The notes under the pieces: generated by a model
The model's database searches: none
What the model saw: only the letters and a program-made list of their open reading frames with translations
Told to the model about the DNA's origin: nothing
DNA from: Pandoraea anapnoica
Lineage (GTDB): Bacteria; Pseudomonadota; Gammaproteobacteria; Burkholderiales; Burkholderiaceae
Assembly (NCBI RefSeq): GCF_902459765.1
Contig: NZ_CABPSP010000006.1
Coordinates: forward strand, 62,001 to 126,000
DNA: 64,000 nt
Direction: 5' to 3'
Program-made: the position numbers and the translations under genes
Shown here: positions 7,576 through 20,950 of the stretch, piece by piece
Layout: each line of letters opens with the position of its first letter
How positions within the stretch are numbered: the first letter of the stretch is position 1

Positions 7576-9699
7576 ATGACCAACCGATTTCTCAATCTCT
7601 ACAATCACGATTTCGCGCGTGTGGCCGTCGGAGTGCCGCAATGCCGCGTCGCCGATCCCGCTTTCAACGCTGCTCAGACCATCGCGCTGGCCCGCCAGGC
7701 CGACGCCGAGGGCGCGGTGCTCGTCGCCTTCCCCGAACTTGGCATTCCTGCCTACAGCTGCGAAGACCTTTTCCAGCAGCGCGCCCTGCAGGACGCCTGC
7801 GACGCCGCGCTGGCCGAGATCGTGGCCGCGAGCCGGGAACTGGGCATTGCGATGATCGTCGGCATGCCGGTGCGCGTGCAGCAGCGCTTGTTCAACTGCG
7901 CTGTTGTAGTGGCGCGCGGTCGCATTCACGGCGTTGTCCCCAAGACGTATCTCCCGAACTACAGCGAGTTCTACGAAGCGCGCCAGTTCAACGCAGCGGA
8001 TGACGCTGGCGTCGATACCGTTACCCTGCTGGGCAACGACGTGCCGTTCGGTGCACTCATCTTCGAAGTCGCCGATCAGCCGCTGCTGCGCTTTCACTGC
8101 GAGATCTGCGAAGACGTCTGGGTGCCGGTGCCGCCGTCGTCGTTCGCGGCGCTCGCGGGCGCAACGGTGCTCGTCAACCTGTCTGCATCGAACGTGGTCG
8201 TGGGCAAGTCGGCCTACCGTCATCAACTGGTCGCCCAGCAGTCGGCGCGTTGCCTCGCGGCGTATCTGTATACGTCGGCCGGGCAGGGCGAATCGACGAC
8301 CGACCTCGCGTGGGACGGACAGGCGCTCATCTACGAGAACGGCGACATGCTCGCCGAGTCGGCGCGCTTCGCCAGCGAGTCGCATCTGATCTTCGCCGAC
8401 GTCGATCTGGAGCGCCTCGCCCGCGAGCGCATGCATCAGACGACGTTCGGGGTGTCAGTGCGCCGTCATGCCGACGAAGTGGCGCGCTTTCGCACGATCA
8501 AGGTTGACGTCACCCTGCCGCGCGACGCCGAACTGCCGCTCGCGCGCGCGATTGCGCGCTTCCCTTATGTGCCGTCCGATGCGGCTCGACGCGACGAGCG
8601 GTGCCACGAGGTCTACAACATTCAGGTGCAGGCGCTGATGCAGCGTCTCGCGTCGTCGAAGATTCAGAAGGTCGTGATCGGCGTGTCCGGCGGGCTGGAC
8701 TCGACGCATGCGTTGCTCGTCTGCGCCAAGGTCATGGACCGGCTGGGTTTGCCGCGCGCGAATATTCTGGCGTACACGATGCCAGGCTTTGCCACGAGCG
8801 AGCGCACGCTGCGTCAGGCGCGCGAGTTAATGGACGCCGTCGGGTGCACGGCGCGCGAGATCGATATTCGTCCGAGTTGCATGCAGATGTTGAAGGACCT
8901 CGATCATCCGTTCGCGAAGGGTGGGGAAGTCTACGACGTCACGTTCGAGAACGTGCAGGCGGGTGAGCGCACGAATCACTTGTTCCGTCTGGCGAATCAC
9001 CTTGGGGCGATTGTGATCGGCACGGGCGACCTGAGCGAGCTGGCGCTGGGCTGGTGCACGTACGGGGTGGGCGATCATATGTCGCACTACAACGTGAACG
9101 CCAGCGTGCCCAAGACGCTCATCATGCATCTCGTGCGCTGGGTCGCGGAGACGGGGCAACTGGGTGGCGCAGCGTCGGCCAAAGCGCAGAAGGACGCGAA
9201 GGACGCCAAGGACGTTAAGGGCGGCAAGGAGGGACAGCGCCGCAACGTCCTGATCGATATTCTCGAGACGGAAATCAGCCCGGAGCTTGTGCCGGGCAAG
9301 GCCAGCGGCGCGCCCGAGCAGCGCACTGAGCATTTCATCGGCCCGTACGAGTTGCAGGACTTCAACCTCTACTACACGCTGCGCTTCGGCTATGCGCCGC
9401 GCAAGGTGGCGTTCCTGTCGTGGAGCGCGTGGCACGATGCGTCGCAGGGTCGCTGGCCGAACGAGGGACACGCGTCGCGCAACGCCTACGATCTGGTCGC
9501 GATCAAGCGCAACCTGCGCATCTTCCTGGATCGGTTTTTCCGTACGAGCCAGTTCAAGCGTTCGTGCATTCCGAACGCGCCGAAGGTCGGCACGGGTGGT
9601 TCGCTCTCGCCGCGCGGCGACTGGCGCGCACCGAGCGATTCGGAGTCGGTGGTGTGGCTGGCGGATCTGGACACGGTGCCGGACGATCCGCACGCATAA
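7576..9699 (+). CDS. nadE: Glutamine-dependent NAD+ synthase
   Basis: Final step of NAD synthesis: amidates nicotinate adenine dinucleotide using glutamine and ATP. The N-terminal nitrilase domain carries Glu (FPELG), Lys (PKTYLPN) and Cys (HCEICEDVW). The C-terminal synthetase has the P-loop [16 protein letters not shown]. 707 residues from ATG 7576 ([19 protein letters not shown]); in-frame starts at 7528 and 7561 are possible and none has a clear ribosome site. A Lys/Asp-rich run made of KDA-type triplets (codons about 9180-9235) is inserted in the synthetase half. glnB follows 110 bp downstream, a nitrogen-status pairing. Confidence 0.95.
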   Translation: MTNRFLNLYNHDFARVAVGVPQCRVADPAFNAAQTIALARQADAEGAVLVAFPELGIPAYSCEDLFQQRALQDACDAALAEIVAASRELGIAMIVGMPVRVQQRLFNCAVVVARGRIHGVVPKTYLPNYSEFYEARQFNAADDAGVDTVTLLGNDVPFGALIFEVADQPLLRFHCEICEDVWVPVPPSSFAALAGATVLVNLSASNVVVGKSAYRHQLVAQQSARCLAAYLYTSAGQGESTTDLAWDGQALIYENGDMLAESARFASESHLIFADVDLERLARERMHQTTFGVSVRRHADEVARFRTIKVDVTLPRDAELPLARAIARFPYVPSDAARRDERCHEVYNIQVQALMQRLASSKIQKVVIGVSGGLDSTHALLVCAKVMDRLGLPRANILAYTMPGFATSERTLRQARELMDAVGCTAREIDIRPSCMQMLKDLDHPFAKGGEVYDVTFENVQAGERTNHLFRLANHLGAIVIGTGDLSELALGWCTYGVGDHMSHYNVNASVPKTLIMHLVRWVAETGQLGGAASAKAQKDAKDAKDVKGGKEGQRRNVLIDILETEISPELVPGKASGAPEQRTEHFIGPYELQDFNLYYTLRFGYAPRKVAFLSWSAWHDASQGRWPNEGHASRNAYDLVAIKRNLRIFLDRFFRTSQFKRSCIPNAPKVGTGGSLSPRGDWRAPSDSESVVWLADLDTVPDDPHA

Positions 9700-9756
9700 G
9701 TCGGCAGGGCGGATCGGGTCGGGTGCGCTGTCATCGGCATGCCGTTCCCGGCCCGG

Positions 9757-9762
9757 TACAAT
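9757..9762 (+). promoter_or_regulatory. -10-like TACAAT before glnB
   Basis: TACAAT sits 47 nt upstream of the PII start, between flanking CCGG-rich sequence. No convincing -35 partner, so support is modest. Confidence 0.3.
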
Positions 9763-9764
9763 AG

Positions 9765-10148
<384 letters not shown>

Positions 10149-10198
10149 TGGCGGGTTGATCGCCGCAGCGACGCTGTGGCGAGGGCGTCAGAAAAACG

Positions 10199-10233
10199 AA
10201 GGGCGACGGCTGCGAGAGCAGCGTCGCCCTTTG
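10199..10233. terminator. Bidirectional terminator between glnB and the TRIC-type gene
   Basis: AAGGGCGACG-GCTGC, loop GAGA, GCAGC-GTCGCCCTTT with one bulged base. Lies between convergent genes; T-run on the + side and A-rich sequence before the stem allow use from both directions. Confidence 0.7.
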
Positions 10234-10263
10234 GCGTTTTGGATGTGCGGGTGCCGGATCGGC

Positions 10264-10896
10264 TCAGGACTTGAGGCGCACGTCGAATGCGACGGTGATC
10301 AGCCGCACGAAAATCACGGAAAACGCGCTGATCGACAAGGTGTAGACAGGATCGAGGTCGACGTAAGTCAGCGCGATGTAGATCCATCCGCCAATGAACG
10401 CACACACGGCGTACGGTCGTGTGTCGCGCAACACCAGCGGTACCTCGTTGCAGAGGATGTCGCGGATCACGCCGCCGCCCACGCCGGTAATCACGCCCAT
10501 CATCACGGACATGAATGCTGACATATCGGTCTGCAATGCGAGCGACGTGCCGGACGCGCTGAAGAACCCGAGACCGATGGCGTCCGTAATGAGCAGCACG
10601 CGCTCGGTCGCCACGCGCGAGACGAGCTTCAGCACAACGCCGGTGGACAACGACAGCACGAGGATGATGACCGAGTACCACTGATGCTGGACCCAGTAGA
10701 AGGGGCGATGGTCGAGCAGTACGTCCCGTAACGTGCCGCCGCCGAAGGCGGTCGCGAAGGCCAGCACGAACGCGCCGACCGGATCGAGATGCTGCTTGCG
10801 TGCTTCAGCGAAGCCGGAGATGGCGCACGACAATACGGCGATGGCCTCCATGACGGCCAGGATCGTATGCAGCTGAGCGCTCATCTCGTGAATCAT
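10264..10896 (-). CDS. Trimeric intracellular cation (TRIC) channel family protein (UPF0126)
   Basis: 210-residue inner-membrane protein with about seven helices and two homologous halves, as in UPF0126/TRIC proteins (YadS, YicG). Each half carries the glycine-rich kink: TAFGGGTLRDVLLDHRPFYW in the first and TGVGGGVIRDILCNEVPLVL in the second. Bacterial TRIC homologues form trimeric monovalent-cation channels; the physiological role is unknown. Start at 10896 is supported by AGGA eight bases upstream. Convergent with glnB across a shared terminator. Confidence 0.88.
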   Translation of the reverse strand: MIHEMSAQLHTILAVMEAIAVLSCAISGFAEARKQHLDPVGAFVLAFATAFGGGTLRDVLLDHRPFYWVQHQWYSVIILVLSLSTGVVLKLVSRVATERVLLITDAIGLGFFSASGTSLALQTDMSAFMSVMMGVITGVGGGVIRDILCNEVPLVLRDTRPYAVCAFIGGWIYIALTYVDLDPVYTLSISAFSVIFVRLITVAFDVRLKS

Positions 10897-11012
10897 CGGC
10901 GAATCCTGTTGGGGACGGTCGACAGTCCCTCGTCAATACGTCGTGATCGGCAGCGAAATCTTTGGTGCCAGCGGTCGCTGGCGGGAGGCGGCATCTGGTG
11001 CAGGTGCGCGCG

Positions 11013-11696
11013 TCAGTCGCCCGCGCGTGCGCCCCGGGCCTGCGAAGCCTGGAGCAATACTACCAGCGCACCGCCCCCGCCGTCGCGTCCTTGCGCTTGC
11101 GCCCATGCCAGCACTTCGTTCTTCTGGGCGAGCCAGCCGCGCACCTTGTCCTTGAGGACAGGTTCACGGTTCGCCGAGCCAAGGCCCTTGCCGTGAATCA
11201 CGCGAATGCAGCGCAGGCCGCGCTTGACCGCGTCGTGCAGGAAGGCGGAGAGCGCTTCGCGGGCTTCGTCGCGACGCATGCCGTGCAGGTCGATCTGCGC
11301 CTGCACCACCCAGTCGCCGCGTTGCAGCTTCAGCACGGCATCGTGGCTGATGCCGGGACGGCGGTACGACAGGCGGTCGTCCGTATCGAGCAGCGCTTCG
11401 GGGTCGAATTCGTCGGACAAGGATTCATGAAGCACCGCGGCTTCGTCTTCCTCGGTTTGACGCGCGACCGGCTCGGGCGGGAGGCGCGGGTGCTCGACGC
11501 GATTGGTCGAGCCCTTGTTGGCAAGCGGGGCGATCTCGCCGATGCTGTCGCGGAACACGTTGGCATCGCGTTTGGCCTGCGCAGCGCGCTTGGCGGCGGC
11601 GATGCGTTCGGCTTCGCGCGCGGCGCTCTCGGTCGCGAGTGCGTCACGGAAGTTGGAGAGGTCGCTGAGGCTGAGTTTCGGTGGTTTCTTGCTCAT
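11013..11696 (-). CDS. Smr/MutS2-type domain protein
   Basis: 227 residues from ATG 11696 (MSKKPPKLSL); the frame continues to a TTG at 11720 with no better support. The N-terminal half is Ala/Lys/Arg-rich and helical. The C-terminal Smr domain (about 140-220) shows DLHGMRRDEAREAL, RVIHGKGLGS and VLAWAQAQGRDGGGGALVVLL. Stand-alone Smr proteins are predicted or demonstrated DNA/RNA endonucleases, including SmrB-type factors acting on collided ribosomes. Its role here is unassigned. Downstream of trxB on the same strand with a 206-bp gap that contains a large hairpin. Confidence 0.88.
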   Translation of the reverse strand: MSKKPPKLSLSDLSNFRDALATESAAREAERIAAAKRAAQAKRDANVFRDSIGEIAPLANKGSTNRVEHPRLPPEPVARQTEEDEAAVLHESLSDEFDPEALLDTDDRLSYRRPGISHDAVLKLQRGDWVVQAQIDLHGMRRDEAREALSAFLHDAVKRGLRCIRVIHGKGLGSANREPVLKDKVRGWLAQKNEVLAWAQAQGRDGGGGALVVLLQASQARGARAGD

Positions 11697-11828
11697 GATC
11701 GTGCGAACAAGGACGTTCAAAGGGAGGGCAAACGGTGTGTTGCGTCTGCGCGGTTGCGAAGACGCGTTTCCGAATCATAACGGCTCGTGACGCCACTTAA
11801 CGAAGATGATGGCGACGACACAAGCGAA

Positions 11829-11877
11829 GACGGCGTCCCGACTGCATGAAACATCACGCAGCCGGGACGCCGCCGTC
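11829..11877. repeat. Large GC-rich hairpin between trxB and the smr gene
   Basis: GACGGC-GTCCCG plus CTGC (11829-11845) pairs with GCAG plus CGGGACGCCGCCGTC (11858-11877), with a three-base bulge. No T-run on the trxB-distal side, so it may be a processing site or weak terminator. Confidence 0.45.
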
Positions 11878-11902
11878 AGGCGCAAAAAAGACGCGAGAGC
11901 GA

Positions 11903-13298
<1,396 letters not shown>

Positions 13299-15629
13299 AT
13301 GACGACGAAATCTTCCTACTCTGCTGGTGCCGGATCGTCGTTGCCCAATCGGGTGACGCACCTCTTCCATGAAATCCGCTGGATGGCGCAGGTCGCGCTG
13401 ATGGTGTTCCTGCTGATGGCGTTGTTCTCCTACAGCCGTCTGGACCCCAGCTGGACGCATGCGGCCCATGTGGAGCGTATCGCCAACTGGGCGGGACGCG
13501 TCGGCGCATGGGTCGCCGATATGCTGCTGCTCATGCTCGGTCTGTCGGCCTACTGGCTGGTGGTGTTCATCGCCCGCCGCGTGATCTCTGGCTACCGCCG
13601 CATCTCCGCCAAACGCGAAGCGCCTCCGCTGCGCGAACGCCTCGCGAGCGGCGGCTGGGTGGAGATTGTCTCGTCGCTCATGGTGCTGCTCTCGAGCGCT
13701 GGTATCGAGTCCCTGCGTCTGTACCGTCTCAAGGCTCAGTTGCCGCGTGCATCGGGCGGCGTCATCGGCGAGACCGTCGGTGGCTTCTTCCAGCATGCGC
13801 TCGGCTTCACCGGCGGCACGCTGGCCTTGCTGCTGATCTTCGCCTTCGGCCTGTCGCTGCTATTCCATTTCTCCTGGTTGTCCGCCGCCGAAAAGGTCGG
13901 TGCGCTGATTCTCGATACCGGCACAGTGATCCGTCGTCGCCGCGAGGCGCGTCAGGACCGTCGGATGGGGGAGGAAGCGGCGATCGCGCGTGAAGGTGCC
14001 GTTGTGCAGAACCGGGTCAGAGCAGAAGTCCACGAGCCGGTGCAGATCGTGCCGCCGGTCAAGGTCGTGCCCAAGAGCGAGCGGGTCGAGAAGGAAAAGC
14101 AGGCCCCGTTGTTTGCCGACCTGCCGGACTCGATCCTGCCGCCGCTGGCGCTGCTCGATCCGGCTCCGGTCGCACAGGAGACCGTGTCGGGCGAGACGCT
14201 GGAATTCACGTCGCGCCTGATTGAGAAGAAGCTCAAGGATTTCGGTGTGGAAGTGAGCGTCGTGGCTGCCTATCCCGGCCCCGTCATCACGCGTTACGAA
14301 ATCGAACCGGCCACGGGCGTCAAGGGCAGTCAGATCGTGAACCTCGCGAAGGATCTGGCGCGTTCGCTTTCGCTGGTGTCGATCCGTGTGGTCGAAACCA
14401 TTCCTGGTAAGAACTTCATGGGGCTGGAGTTGCCGAATCCGCGTCGTCAGACTGTGCGGATGACGGAGATTCTCGGCTCGGAGGTCTACAACAGTTCGTC
14501 GTCGCTGCTGACGCTCGCCCTAGGTAAGGACATCGGCGGCAAGCCGGTCGTGGCCGATCTGGCGAAGATGCCTCACTTGCTCGTGGCCGGTACGACCGGT
14601 TCGGGCAAGTCGGTGGGGATCAACGCCATGATTCTGTCGCTGCTGTATAAGGCAACGGCCGAGCAGGTCCGGCTCATCCTGATCGATCCGAAGATGCTCG
14701 AAATGAGCATGTACGAGGGCATCCAGCATCTGTTGTGCCCGGTGGTGACGGATATGCGTCAGGCTGGCCATGCGCTGAACTGGGTGGTGGCCGAGATGGA
14801 GCGCCGCTACAAGCTGATGAGCAAGCTGGGCGTTCGCAATCTGGCGGGCTACAACAACAAGATCGACGACGCCGCCAAGCGCGAAGAACATATTCCGAAT
14901 CCGTTCTCGCTGACGCCGGAAGAACCCGAGCCGTTGCAGCGTCTGCCGTACATCGTGGTCGTGATCGACGAACTGGCCGACCTGATGATGGTCGTCGGCA
15001 AGAAGGTCGAAGAGCTGATCGCCCGGATTGCACAGAAGGCGCGCGCGGCGGGCATTCACCTGATTCTGGCGACGCAGCGTCCGTCGGTCGACGTCATTAC
15101 CGGTCTGATCAAGGCAAACGTGCCCACGCGGGTGGCGTTCCAGGTGTCGTCGAAGATCGATTCGCGCACGATTCTGGACCAACAGGGTGCCGAGACGTTG
15201 CTGGGCATGGGTGACATGCTGTACATGCCGCCGGGCACCGGGTTGCCGTTGCGTGTGCACGGTGCGTTCGTGGCCGATGACGAAGTGCACCGCGTGGTCG
15301 AGCGGCTCAAGGAGCAGGGCGAGGCCAACTACGTCGAAGGTCTTCTCGATGGTGCTGTCGAAGGCGAAGAAGGCGGTATCGACGGTGCGGGCGGCGGAGG
15401 CGGTGGAACTGGCGAGGGGGGCGGCGAGTCCGATCCTCTTTACGATCAGGCCGTGGCCGTGGTGCTCAAGCAGCGCCGTGCGTCGATCTCGCTGGTGCAG
15501 CGCCATTTGCGCATCGGCTACAACCGGGCGGCGCGCCTGCTCGAACAGATGGAACAGTCCGGCGTTGTGTCGGCGATGGCGAGCAACGGCAACCGGGAAA
15601 TTCTGGTGCCGAATCGCGAGGGAGAATAA
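13299..15629 (+). CDS. ftsK: DNA translocase FtsK
   Basis: 776 residues from ATG 13299 ([10 protein letters not shown]); the reading frame runs further upstream without coding character. Septal DNA pump that clears chromosome ends and activates XerCD at dif. Four N-terminal membrane helices (about 25-200) anchor it at the septum; a short linker follows. The motor has Walker [10 protein letters not shown] (about 430) and Walker [13 protein letters not shown] (about 550). The gamma winged helix that reads KOPS (about 710-776) ends [20 protein letters not shown]. The linker is short compared with E. coli, as usual in beta-proteobacteria. lolA follows after 5 bp. Confidence 0.96.
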   Translation: MTTKSSYSAGAGSSLPNRVTHLFHEIRWMAQVALMVFLLMALFSYSRLDPSWTHAAHVERIANWAGRVGAWVADMLLLMLGLSAYWLVVFIARRVISGYRRISAKREAPPLRERLASGGWVEIVSSLMVLLSSAGIESLRLYRLKAQLPRASGGVIGETVGGFFQHALGFTGGTLALLLIFAFGLSLLFHFSWLSAAEKVGALILDTGTVIRRRREARQDRRMGEEAAIAREGAVVQNRVRAEVHEPVQIVPPVKVVPKSERVEKEKQAPLFADLPDSILPPLALLDPAPVAQETVSGETLEFTSRLIEKKLKDFGVEVSVVAAYPGPVITRYEIEPATGVKGSQIVNLAKDLARSLSLVSIRVVETIPGKNFMGLELPNPRRQTVRMTEILGSEVYNSSSSLLTLALGKDIGGKPVVADLAKMPHLLVAGTTGSGKSVGINAMILSLLYKATAEQVRLILIDPKMLEMSMYEGIQHLLCPVVTDMRQAGHALNWVVAEMERRYKLMSKLGVRNLAGYNNKIDDAAKREEHIPNPFSLTPEEPEPLQRLPYIVVVIDELADLMMVVGKKVEELIARIAQKARAAGIHLILATQRPSVDVITGLIKANVPTRVAFQVSSKIDSRTILDQQGAETLLGMGDMLYMPPGTGLPLRVHGAFVADDEVHRVVERLKEQGEANYVEGLLDGAVEGEEGGIDGAGGGGGGTGEGGGESDPLYDQAVAVVLKQRRASISLVQRHLRIGYNRAARLLEQMEQSGVVSAMASNGNREILVPNREGE

Positions 15630-15634
15630 AGAAT

Positions 15635-16285
15635 ATGCTGGGATTCAAGCGCGGCTTGCCGCTCATGGTGGGTGCCGTCGGTGTGACGCTGGCGGCGCTG
15701 GTCGCACCGGCTTACGCGAGCGGTACGGCACAACTCAAGGCGTTCGCGGCGCAGGTGAAGTCGGCACGTGGCGAGTTCGAGCAGAAGCAAGTCAAGGGGC
15801 AGCAGAACGGCGAGATGAAGGTGACGAACAATGCGTCGGGCACGTTCGAGTTCTCGCGTCCCGGCCAGTTCGTCTGGCACTACACCAAGCCTTACGATCA
15901 GTTGTTGCAGGCGGACGGCACGACGCTCTACGTCTATGACAAGGATCTGAATCAGGTAACCGAGCGCAAACTGGGCGACTCGCTGGGTGCAAGCCCGGCA
16001 GCGATCCTGTTCGGTAGCAACGACATCGAAAAGAGTTTCACGCTCAAGGATGCCGGTGTGAAGAACGGCATCGACTGGGTCGAGCTCAAGCCGAAGGCGC
16101 AGGACACGCAGTTCCAGCGCGTGGGCATCGGTTTTCGCGACGGTAATCTCGCCGCGATGGAGCTGTACGACGCGTTCGGCAACGTGACCTTGCTCACGTT
16201 CAGCAACATGCAGAAGAACCCGCCGCTACCGGCGGGCAACTTCAAGTTCTCCGTGCCCAAAGGGGCAGACGTGATCAAGGGTTGA
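15635..16285 (+). CDS. lolA: Outer-membrane lipoprotein carrier protein LolA
   Basis: 216-residue periplasmic chaperone that shuttles lipoproteins from LolCDE to LolB. A signal peptide (about 1-29, ending APAYAS) precedes an LolA fold: [31 protein letters not shown] (the membrane-stacking/lipoprotein-binding segment), and [13 protein letters not shown]. It starts 5 bp after ftsK, so co-transcription is likely; ftsK-lolA-rarA-serS is the usual proteobacterial order. Confidence 0.94.
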   Translation: MLGFKRGLPLMVGAVGVTLAALVAPAYASGTAQLKAFAAQVKSARGEFEQKQVKGQQNGEMKVTNNASGTFEFSRPGQFVWHYTKPYDQLLQADGTTLYVYDKDLNQVTERKLGDSLGASPAAILFGSNDIEKSFTLKDAGVKNGIDWVELKPKAQDTQFQRVGIGFRDGNLAAMELYDAFGNVTLLTFSNMQKNPPLPAGNFKFSVPKGADVIKG

Positions 16286-16389
16286 GCTTGCGCTGACCTT
16301 TGTTCCCGCCGCCCGGCATCGTCTGAAAAGCGCTTTGCGGGCGAGTCGGCCATCGGACTGGCATAATGGGGACATCTGATTATCTGACT

Positions 16390-16413
16390 GCGGCCGGGGA
16401 CATCCCCGGCCGC
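16390..16413 (+). repeat. Perfect GC hairpin in the rarA leader
   Basis: GCGGCCGGGGA (16390-16400) and TCCCCGGCCGC (16403-16413) are exact complements separated by two bases, ending 13 nt before the rarA ATG. No T-run follows, so it is not a classical terminator. In RNA it would sit against the ribosome-binding site. Confidence 0.6.
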
Positions 16414-16426
16414 GCTGCTTGAGAAC

Positions 16427-17848
16427 ATGCCAAACGACGCCCCTTTGTCGGCTTCGGTGCCTTTGGCCGAGCGCCTTCGCCCCCATACCATCGACGATGT
16501 GATTGGCCAGCGTCACTTGCTGGGCAAGGGAAAGCCTTTGCGCGTGGCATTCGAAGCGGGCCGTCCCCATTCGATGATTCTCTGGGGCCCGCCGGGCGTC
16601 GGCAAAACGACGCTCGCGCGTCTGATGGCGGACGCCTTCAAGGCCTATTTCATTGCGCTGTCGGCCGTGCTCTCCGGTGTGAAGGACATTCGCGACGCCG
16701 TCGAGGCTGCGCAGATTCAGCGCGGGCAGGGCAAGCAGACGGTCGTGTTCGTCGATGAGGTGCATCGCTTCAACAAGGCGCAGCAGGACGCCTTCCTGCC
16801 GCACGTCGAGTCCGGTTTGTTCATCTTTGTCGGTGCGACGACGGAAAACCCGTCGTTCGAAGTGAATGGCGCATTGCTCTCGCGTGCGGCTGTGTATGTG
16901 CTCAAGAGCCTGAACGACGAAGAGCTCGGCGAGATGGTCACGCGCGCCGCGCATGAGCTGGGCGATATCGAATTCACCGACGAAGCGCGTCAGGGGCTGA
17001 TCGATTCGGCGGATGGCGATGGCCGCAAGCTGTTGAACAACGTCGAAATCGTTGCGCAGGCCGCGATGTCGCAAGACATGGAGACGATCGACGAGGCGCT
17101 GCTGGCCAGTGTGCTCGCCGAGAATCTGCGTCGCTTCGACAAGGGCGGCGACGCGTTCTACGATCAGATCAGCGCGCTGCACAAGTCGGTGCGCGGCAGT
17201 TCGCCGGACGGCGCGCTGTACTGGTTCTGCCGCATGCTCGACGGCGGTGCCGATCCGCGTTATCTGGCGCGCCGGATCGTGCGTATGGCGTGGGAAGACA
17301 TCGGCCTGGCCGACCCGCGTGCGGCGCGTATCGCGCTGGATGCGGCGGAAACGTACGAGCGTCTCGGCACGCCTGAAGGTGAATTGGCATTGGCGCAGGC
17401 GATTCTGTATCTCGCGTCGGCCCCGAAGTCGAATGCGGGCTACAACGCGTACAACCAGGCGCGCGCGTTCGTCGGCAAGGACAAGTCGCGTGCGGTACCG
17501 ATTCATTTGCGCAATGCACCGACCAAGCTGATGAAGGAACTCGGCTACGGTCACGAGTATCGCTACGCGCACGACGAGCCGGATGCCTATGCTGCCGGTG
17601 AGACGTATTTCCCCGACGATTTGCGTGCGCAAAACTGGTACCGTCCGGTGCCGCGCGGTCTGGAAGGCAAGATCGGGGAGAAGCTGAACTGGCTGAAGTC
17701 GCTCGATGCCGAATGGCGTCGTGCGAATGCCAAGGGACGCAAAACCGATGCCCCGGCGAAGACGCCGACGGCTGGGAAAGCGTCTGCTTCGTCTTCATCT
17801 TCCGAGAAATCGCCGTCTTCGGAATCCGGGGACGACGAGTCCGCATGA
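16427..17848 (+). CDS. rarA: Replication-associated recombination protein A (AAA+ ATPase)
   Basis: 473-residue clamp-loader-related AAA+ ATPase (RarA/MgsA, relative of eukaryotic WRNIP1) acting at stalled or gapped forks. N-terminal [20 protein letters not shown], Walker A GPPGVGKT (about 55), Walker [10 protein letters not shown] (about 107), sensor 1 [13 protein letters not shown], then the tetramerisation domain containing [15 protein letters not shown] and [17 protein letters not shown]. The last 35 residues are a Ser/Lys/Ala-rich tail that is probably disordered. Translation may be influenced by the hairpin at 16390-16413. Confidence 0.95.
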   Translation: MPNDAPLSASVPLAERLRPHTIDDVIGQRHLLGKGKPLRVAFEAGRPHSMILWGPPGVGKTTLARLMADAFKAYFIALSAVLSGVKDIRDAVEAAQIQRGQGKQTVVFVDEVHRFNKAQQDAFLPHVESGLFIFVGATTENPSFEVNGALLSRAAVYVLKSLNDEELGEMVTRAAHELGDIEFTDEARQGLIDSADGDGRKLLNNVEIVAQAAMSQDMETIDEALLASVLAENLRRFDKGGDAFYDQISALHKSVRGSSPDGALYWFCRMLDGGADPRYLARRIVRMAWEDIGLADPRAARIALDAAETYERLGTPEGELALAQAILYLASAPKSNAGYNAYNQARAFVGKDKSRAVPIHLRNAPTKLMKELGYGHEYRYAHDEPDAYAAGETYFPDDLRAQNWYRPVPRGLEGKIGEKLNWLKSLDAEWRRANAKGRKTDAPAKTPTAGKASASSSSSEKSPSSESGDDESA

Positions 17849-17965
17849 GTCTGCGCGCTGTCGTGCGGGTCGGGCGACCGTAACGAGCAGCCGCAGCGTC
17901 TCGGCGCCTGGCGACATGTCAAATCGCGTCACGGCGCTGCGCGTTTGGTAAAATCCCGCCATTAG

Positions 17966-19366
<1,401 letters not shown>

Positions 19367-19384
19367 AAAACTTTAAAAAAGGGG

Positions 19385-19412
19385 TTGTCGAAAAAGGAAA
19401 TTCGGCTATAAT
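19385..19412 (+). promoter_or_regulatory. Sigma-70 promoter of tRNA-Ser
   Basis: TTGTCG (19385-19390), 16-bp spacer, perfect TATAAT (19407-19412). It begins 19 bp after the serS stop and lies 56 bp before the tRNA. Between them an imperfect hairpin, TTGCTTGA with TCAGGCAA, is visible. Confidence 0.75.
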
Positions 19413-19468
19413 CTCTTTCTCGTTGCTTGAGGCCACTCAGGCAACGAACCAAAGCAGAAAGAACGCTT

Positions 19469-19559
<91 letters not shown>

Positions 19560-19570
19560 AGCAAACAATG

Positions 19571-19597
19571 AAGCCCTTGAATTTCAAGGGCTTTTTT
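19571..19597 (+). terminator. Rho-independent terminator after tRNA-Ser
   Basis: AAGCCCTTG (19571-19579) pairs with CAAGGGCTT (19585-19593), followed by TTTT within a six-T run. Confidence 0.85.
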
Positions 19598-19646
19598 GTT
19601 TTGTGCGTCAGCAACCTACAAGATGACTATGAAGGCGCTGACCGCG

Positions 19647-19904
19647 TTATCCCACTGAATTCGTGTGCTTCACTGAACATCTGTCAGTGCGGATCATCTC
19701 CAGAGCTTGGGACAGGTTGTGATCCTTGTCTTCGTCGCGCAGCCGATGGTAGGCGACGCGCAATTTCGCTTCTGAGTCGTCAGCCGAGAAAAAATAAGTG
19801 ACCGAACGATTCAAGTTGGCGGCAATGCGCTCGACCATCCAATAGTCAGGGGCGTGCTTGCCTCGCTCATATTGGTTCATGCGAGCGCTGGCGGATATTT
19901 CGTC
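19647..19904 (-). pseudogene. XRE-type regulator fragment (N-terminal half missing)
   Basis: The leftward frame reads ISASARMNQYERGKHAPDY, then ERIAANLNRSVTYFFSADD. This matches the second half of a Cro/CI helix-turn-helix and the region after it, but the first recognition helices are absent. Upstream the same frame stays open yet turns into unrelated text, while another frame carries an IS3-OrfA-like scrap. The first ATG (19880) lies inside the HTH, so a product from it could not bind DNA normally. Most likely a 5'-truncated gene. Confidence 0.6.
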
Positions 19905-19905
19905 A

Positions 19906-19959
19906 GTTGTTGTAGGTCGCTTCCGAGATTCCGAATTTACGGCACAACTCGTCCGGGCT
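19906..19959 (-). mobile_element. IS3-family OrfA-like remnant
   Basis: Eighteen codons on the minus strand read SPDELCRKFGISEATYNN followed by TGA. ELCRKxGISxATxYxW is the helix-turn-helix text of IS3/IS407-group OrfA transposases, with the expected Trp (TGG) replaced by TGA. It is bounded by stops on both sides and abuts the truncated XRE gene in another frame. Short, so the assignment is tentative. Confidence 0.4.
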
Positions 19960-20012
19960 TCAAAATTGCCAGAAACCTCTGGTTTCGGGTGGCGCCGTTT
20001 TTCGGCAGGACG

Positions 20013-20633
20013 TCAACCGACGCTGGTGCGCGATAGGTGGGCATCTACAAGGGAAGCGAGTTCCGAAGCGTGCTCATGCGCCAGATTATGGTTACCGCCT
20101 GGGACTACGTGCAACTGTGCGTCAGGAAGCAGTTCGAGTAGCCGCTGGCCAACCGCTAGCGGACTGATCGGATCGGCATCTCCCCAAAGCAAAAGGACAG
20201 GCTGTGAAATTCGCCTTAGTTCGTCAGTCAGGTCAACGTTGAACGACGTGAACCAATCTGGGAAAGACGGATTTGCATTGATAAATCCGCTTCGCCACTC
20301 TGTCGCGCCCAATACTCGTGTGTCGATTCCGCCAGAGGTCACCGTCAAAACAAGATGGGTTATCAGGTCAGGCTTTTGCAGCGCCGCGCGAATCGCTAAC
20401 ACCCCGCCTATGGATTGGGCTATCACGGCGGTGGGCCGGTCGATGTGAGATACGACCATTCGAACAAGGTCGTCGATGTTGTTGACATTGGGCGCGGGGG
20501 GCTCTTGACCGAACCCTGGATACGCAAGGATGACTTTCCTGGCAGGCGTCGTGAGCAGATTCGCGAGGGGCTGCCAGAACGCAGTGTTTCCGGACGCACC
20601 CGGCAGAAAGAGCAGTTTCGAGGGAGCTGGCAA
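20013..20633 (-). CDS. Alpha/beta fold hydrolase
   Basis: 206-residue small alpha/beta hydrolase. Oxyanion region FLPGASGNTAFWQPL; nucleophile Ser74 in AQSIGG (Ala and Gln where GxSxG is usual); acid Asp in WGDADPISP; His in GGNHNLAHE. TTG start at 20633, supported by AGGAG nine bases upstream (minus strand 20647-20643); no ATG lies near the conserved N-terminus. Substrate unknown; the lack of a cap domain suggests an esterase or thioesterase on a small substrate. It stands among gene fragments, so it may be a survivor of an eroded insertion. Confidence 0.78.
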   Translation of the reverse strand: MPAPSKLLFLPGASGNTAFWQPLANLLTTPARKVILAYPGFGQEPPAPNVNNIDDLVRMVVSHIDRPTAVIAQSIGGVLAIRAALQKPDLITHLVLTVTSGGIDTRVLGATEWRSGFINANPSFPDWFTSFNVDLTDELRRISQPVLLLWGDADPISPLAVGQRLLELLPDAQLHVVPGGNHNLAHEHASELASLVDAHLSRTSVG

Positions 20634-20752
20634 GCTTAAATTCTCCTAAGCTAAAACAATCGATCAAGCTGGAACCGTTTGTCGATCATGCGCGTATGTA
20701 GCGCTGCCGACAATGCGGCGCTACGTACGATCATACGGTTTTTGGGAGCGCA

Positions 20753-20950
20753 TTACGTTGCTGACGCATTCGGATCCGTGGTGCGCTCCGGGGAGATCCG
20801 GTTGACCAGCACCATGCCGATGGCTGCCCACCACTCGCTGACGGCCTGATCCGTCATCGCAGCCTCGTCTTGCGCAATCGCTTCATGCCCGGGGCTGCGC
20901 AAGAAGTCCTCAAGATCGTTCACGTCGGAAACCCCATCAGCGTTACGCCG
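20753..20950 (-). pseudogene. Possible EthD-like C-terminal fragment
   Basis: The leftward frame contains VNDLEDFLRSPGHEAIAQDE and then AAMTD, which resembles the end of EthD/ferredoxin-like dabb proteins (a mid-length aliphatic 'fxsp..a...E..f.D' pattern). No matching N-terminus is found upstream; the remainder of the 132-residue frame is Arg-rich noise. Function cannot be assigned; it could also be a chance frame. Confidence 0.25.
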
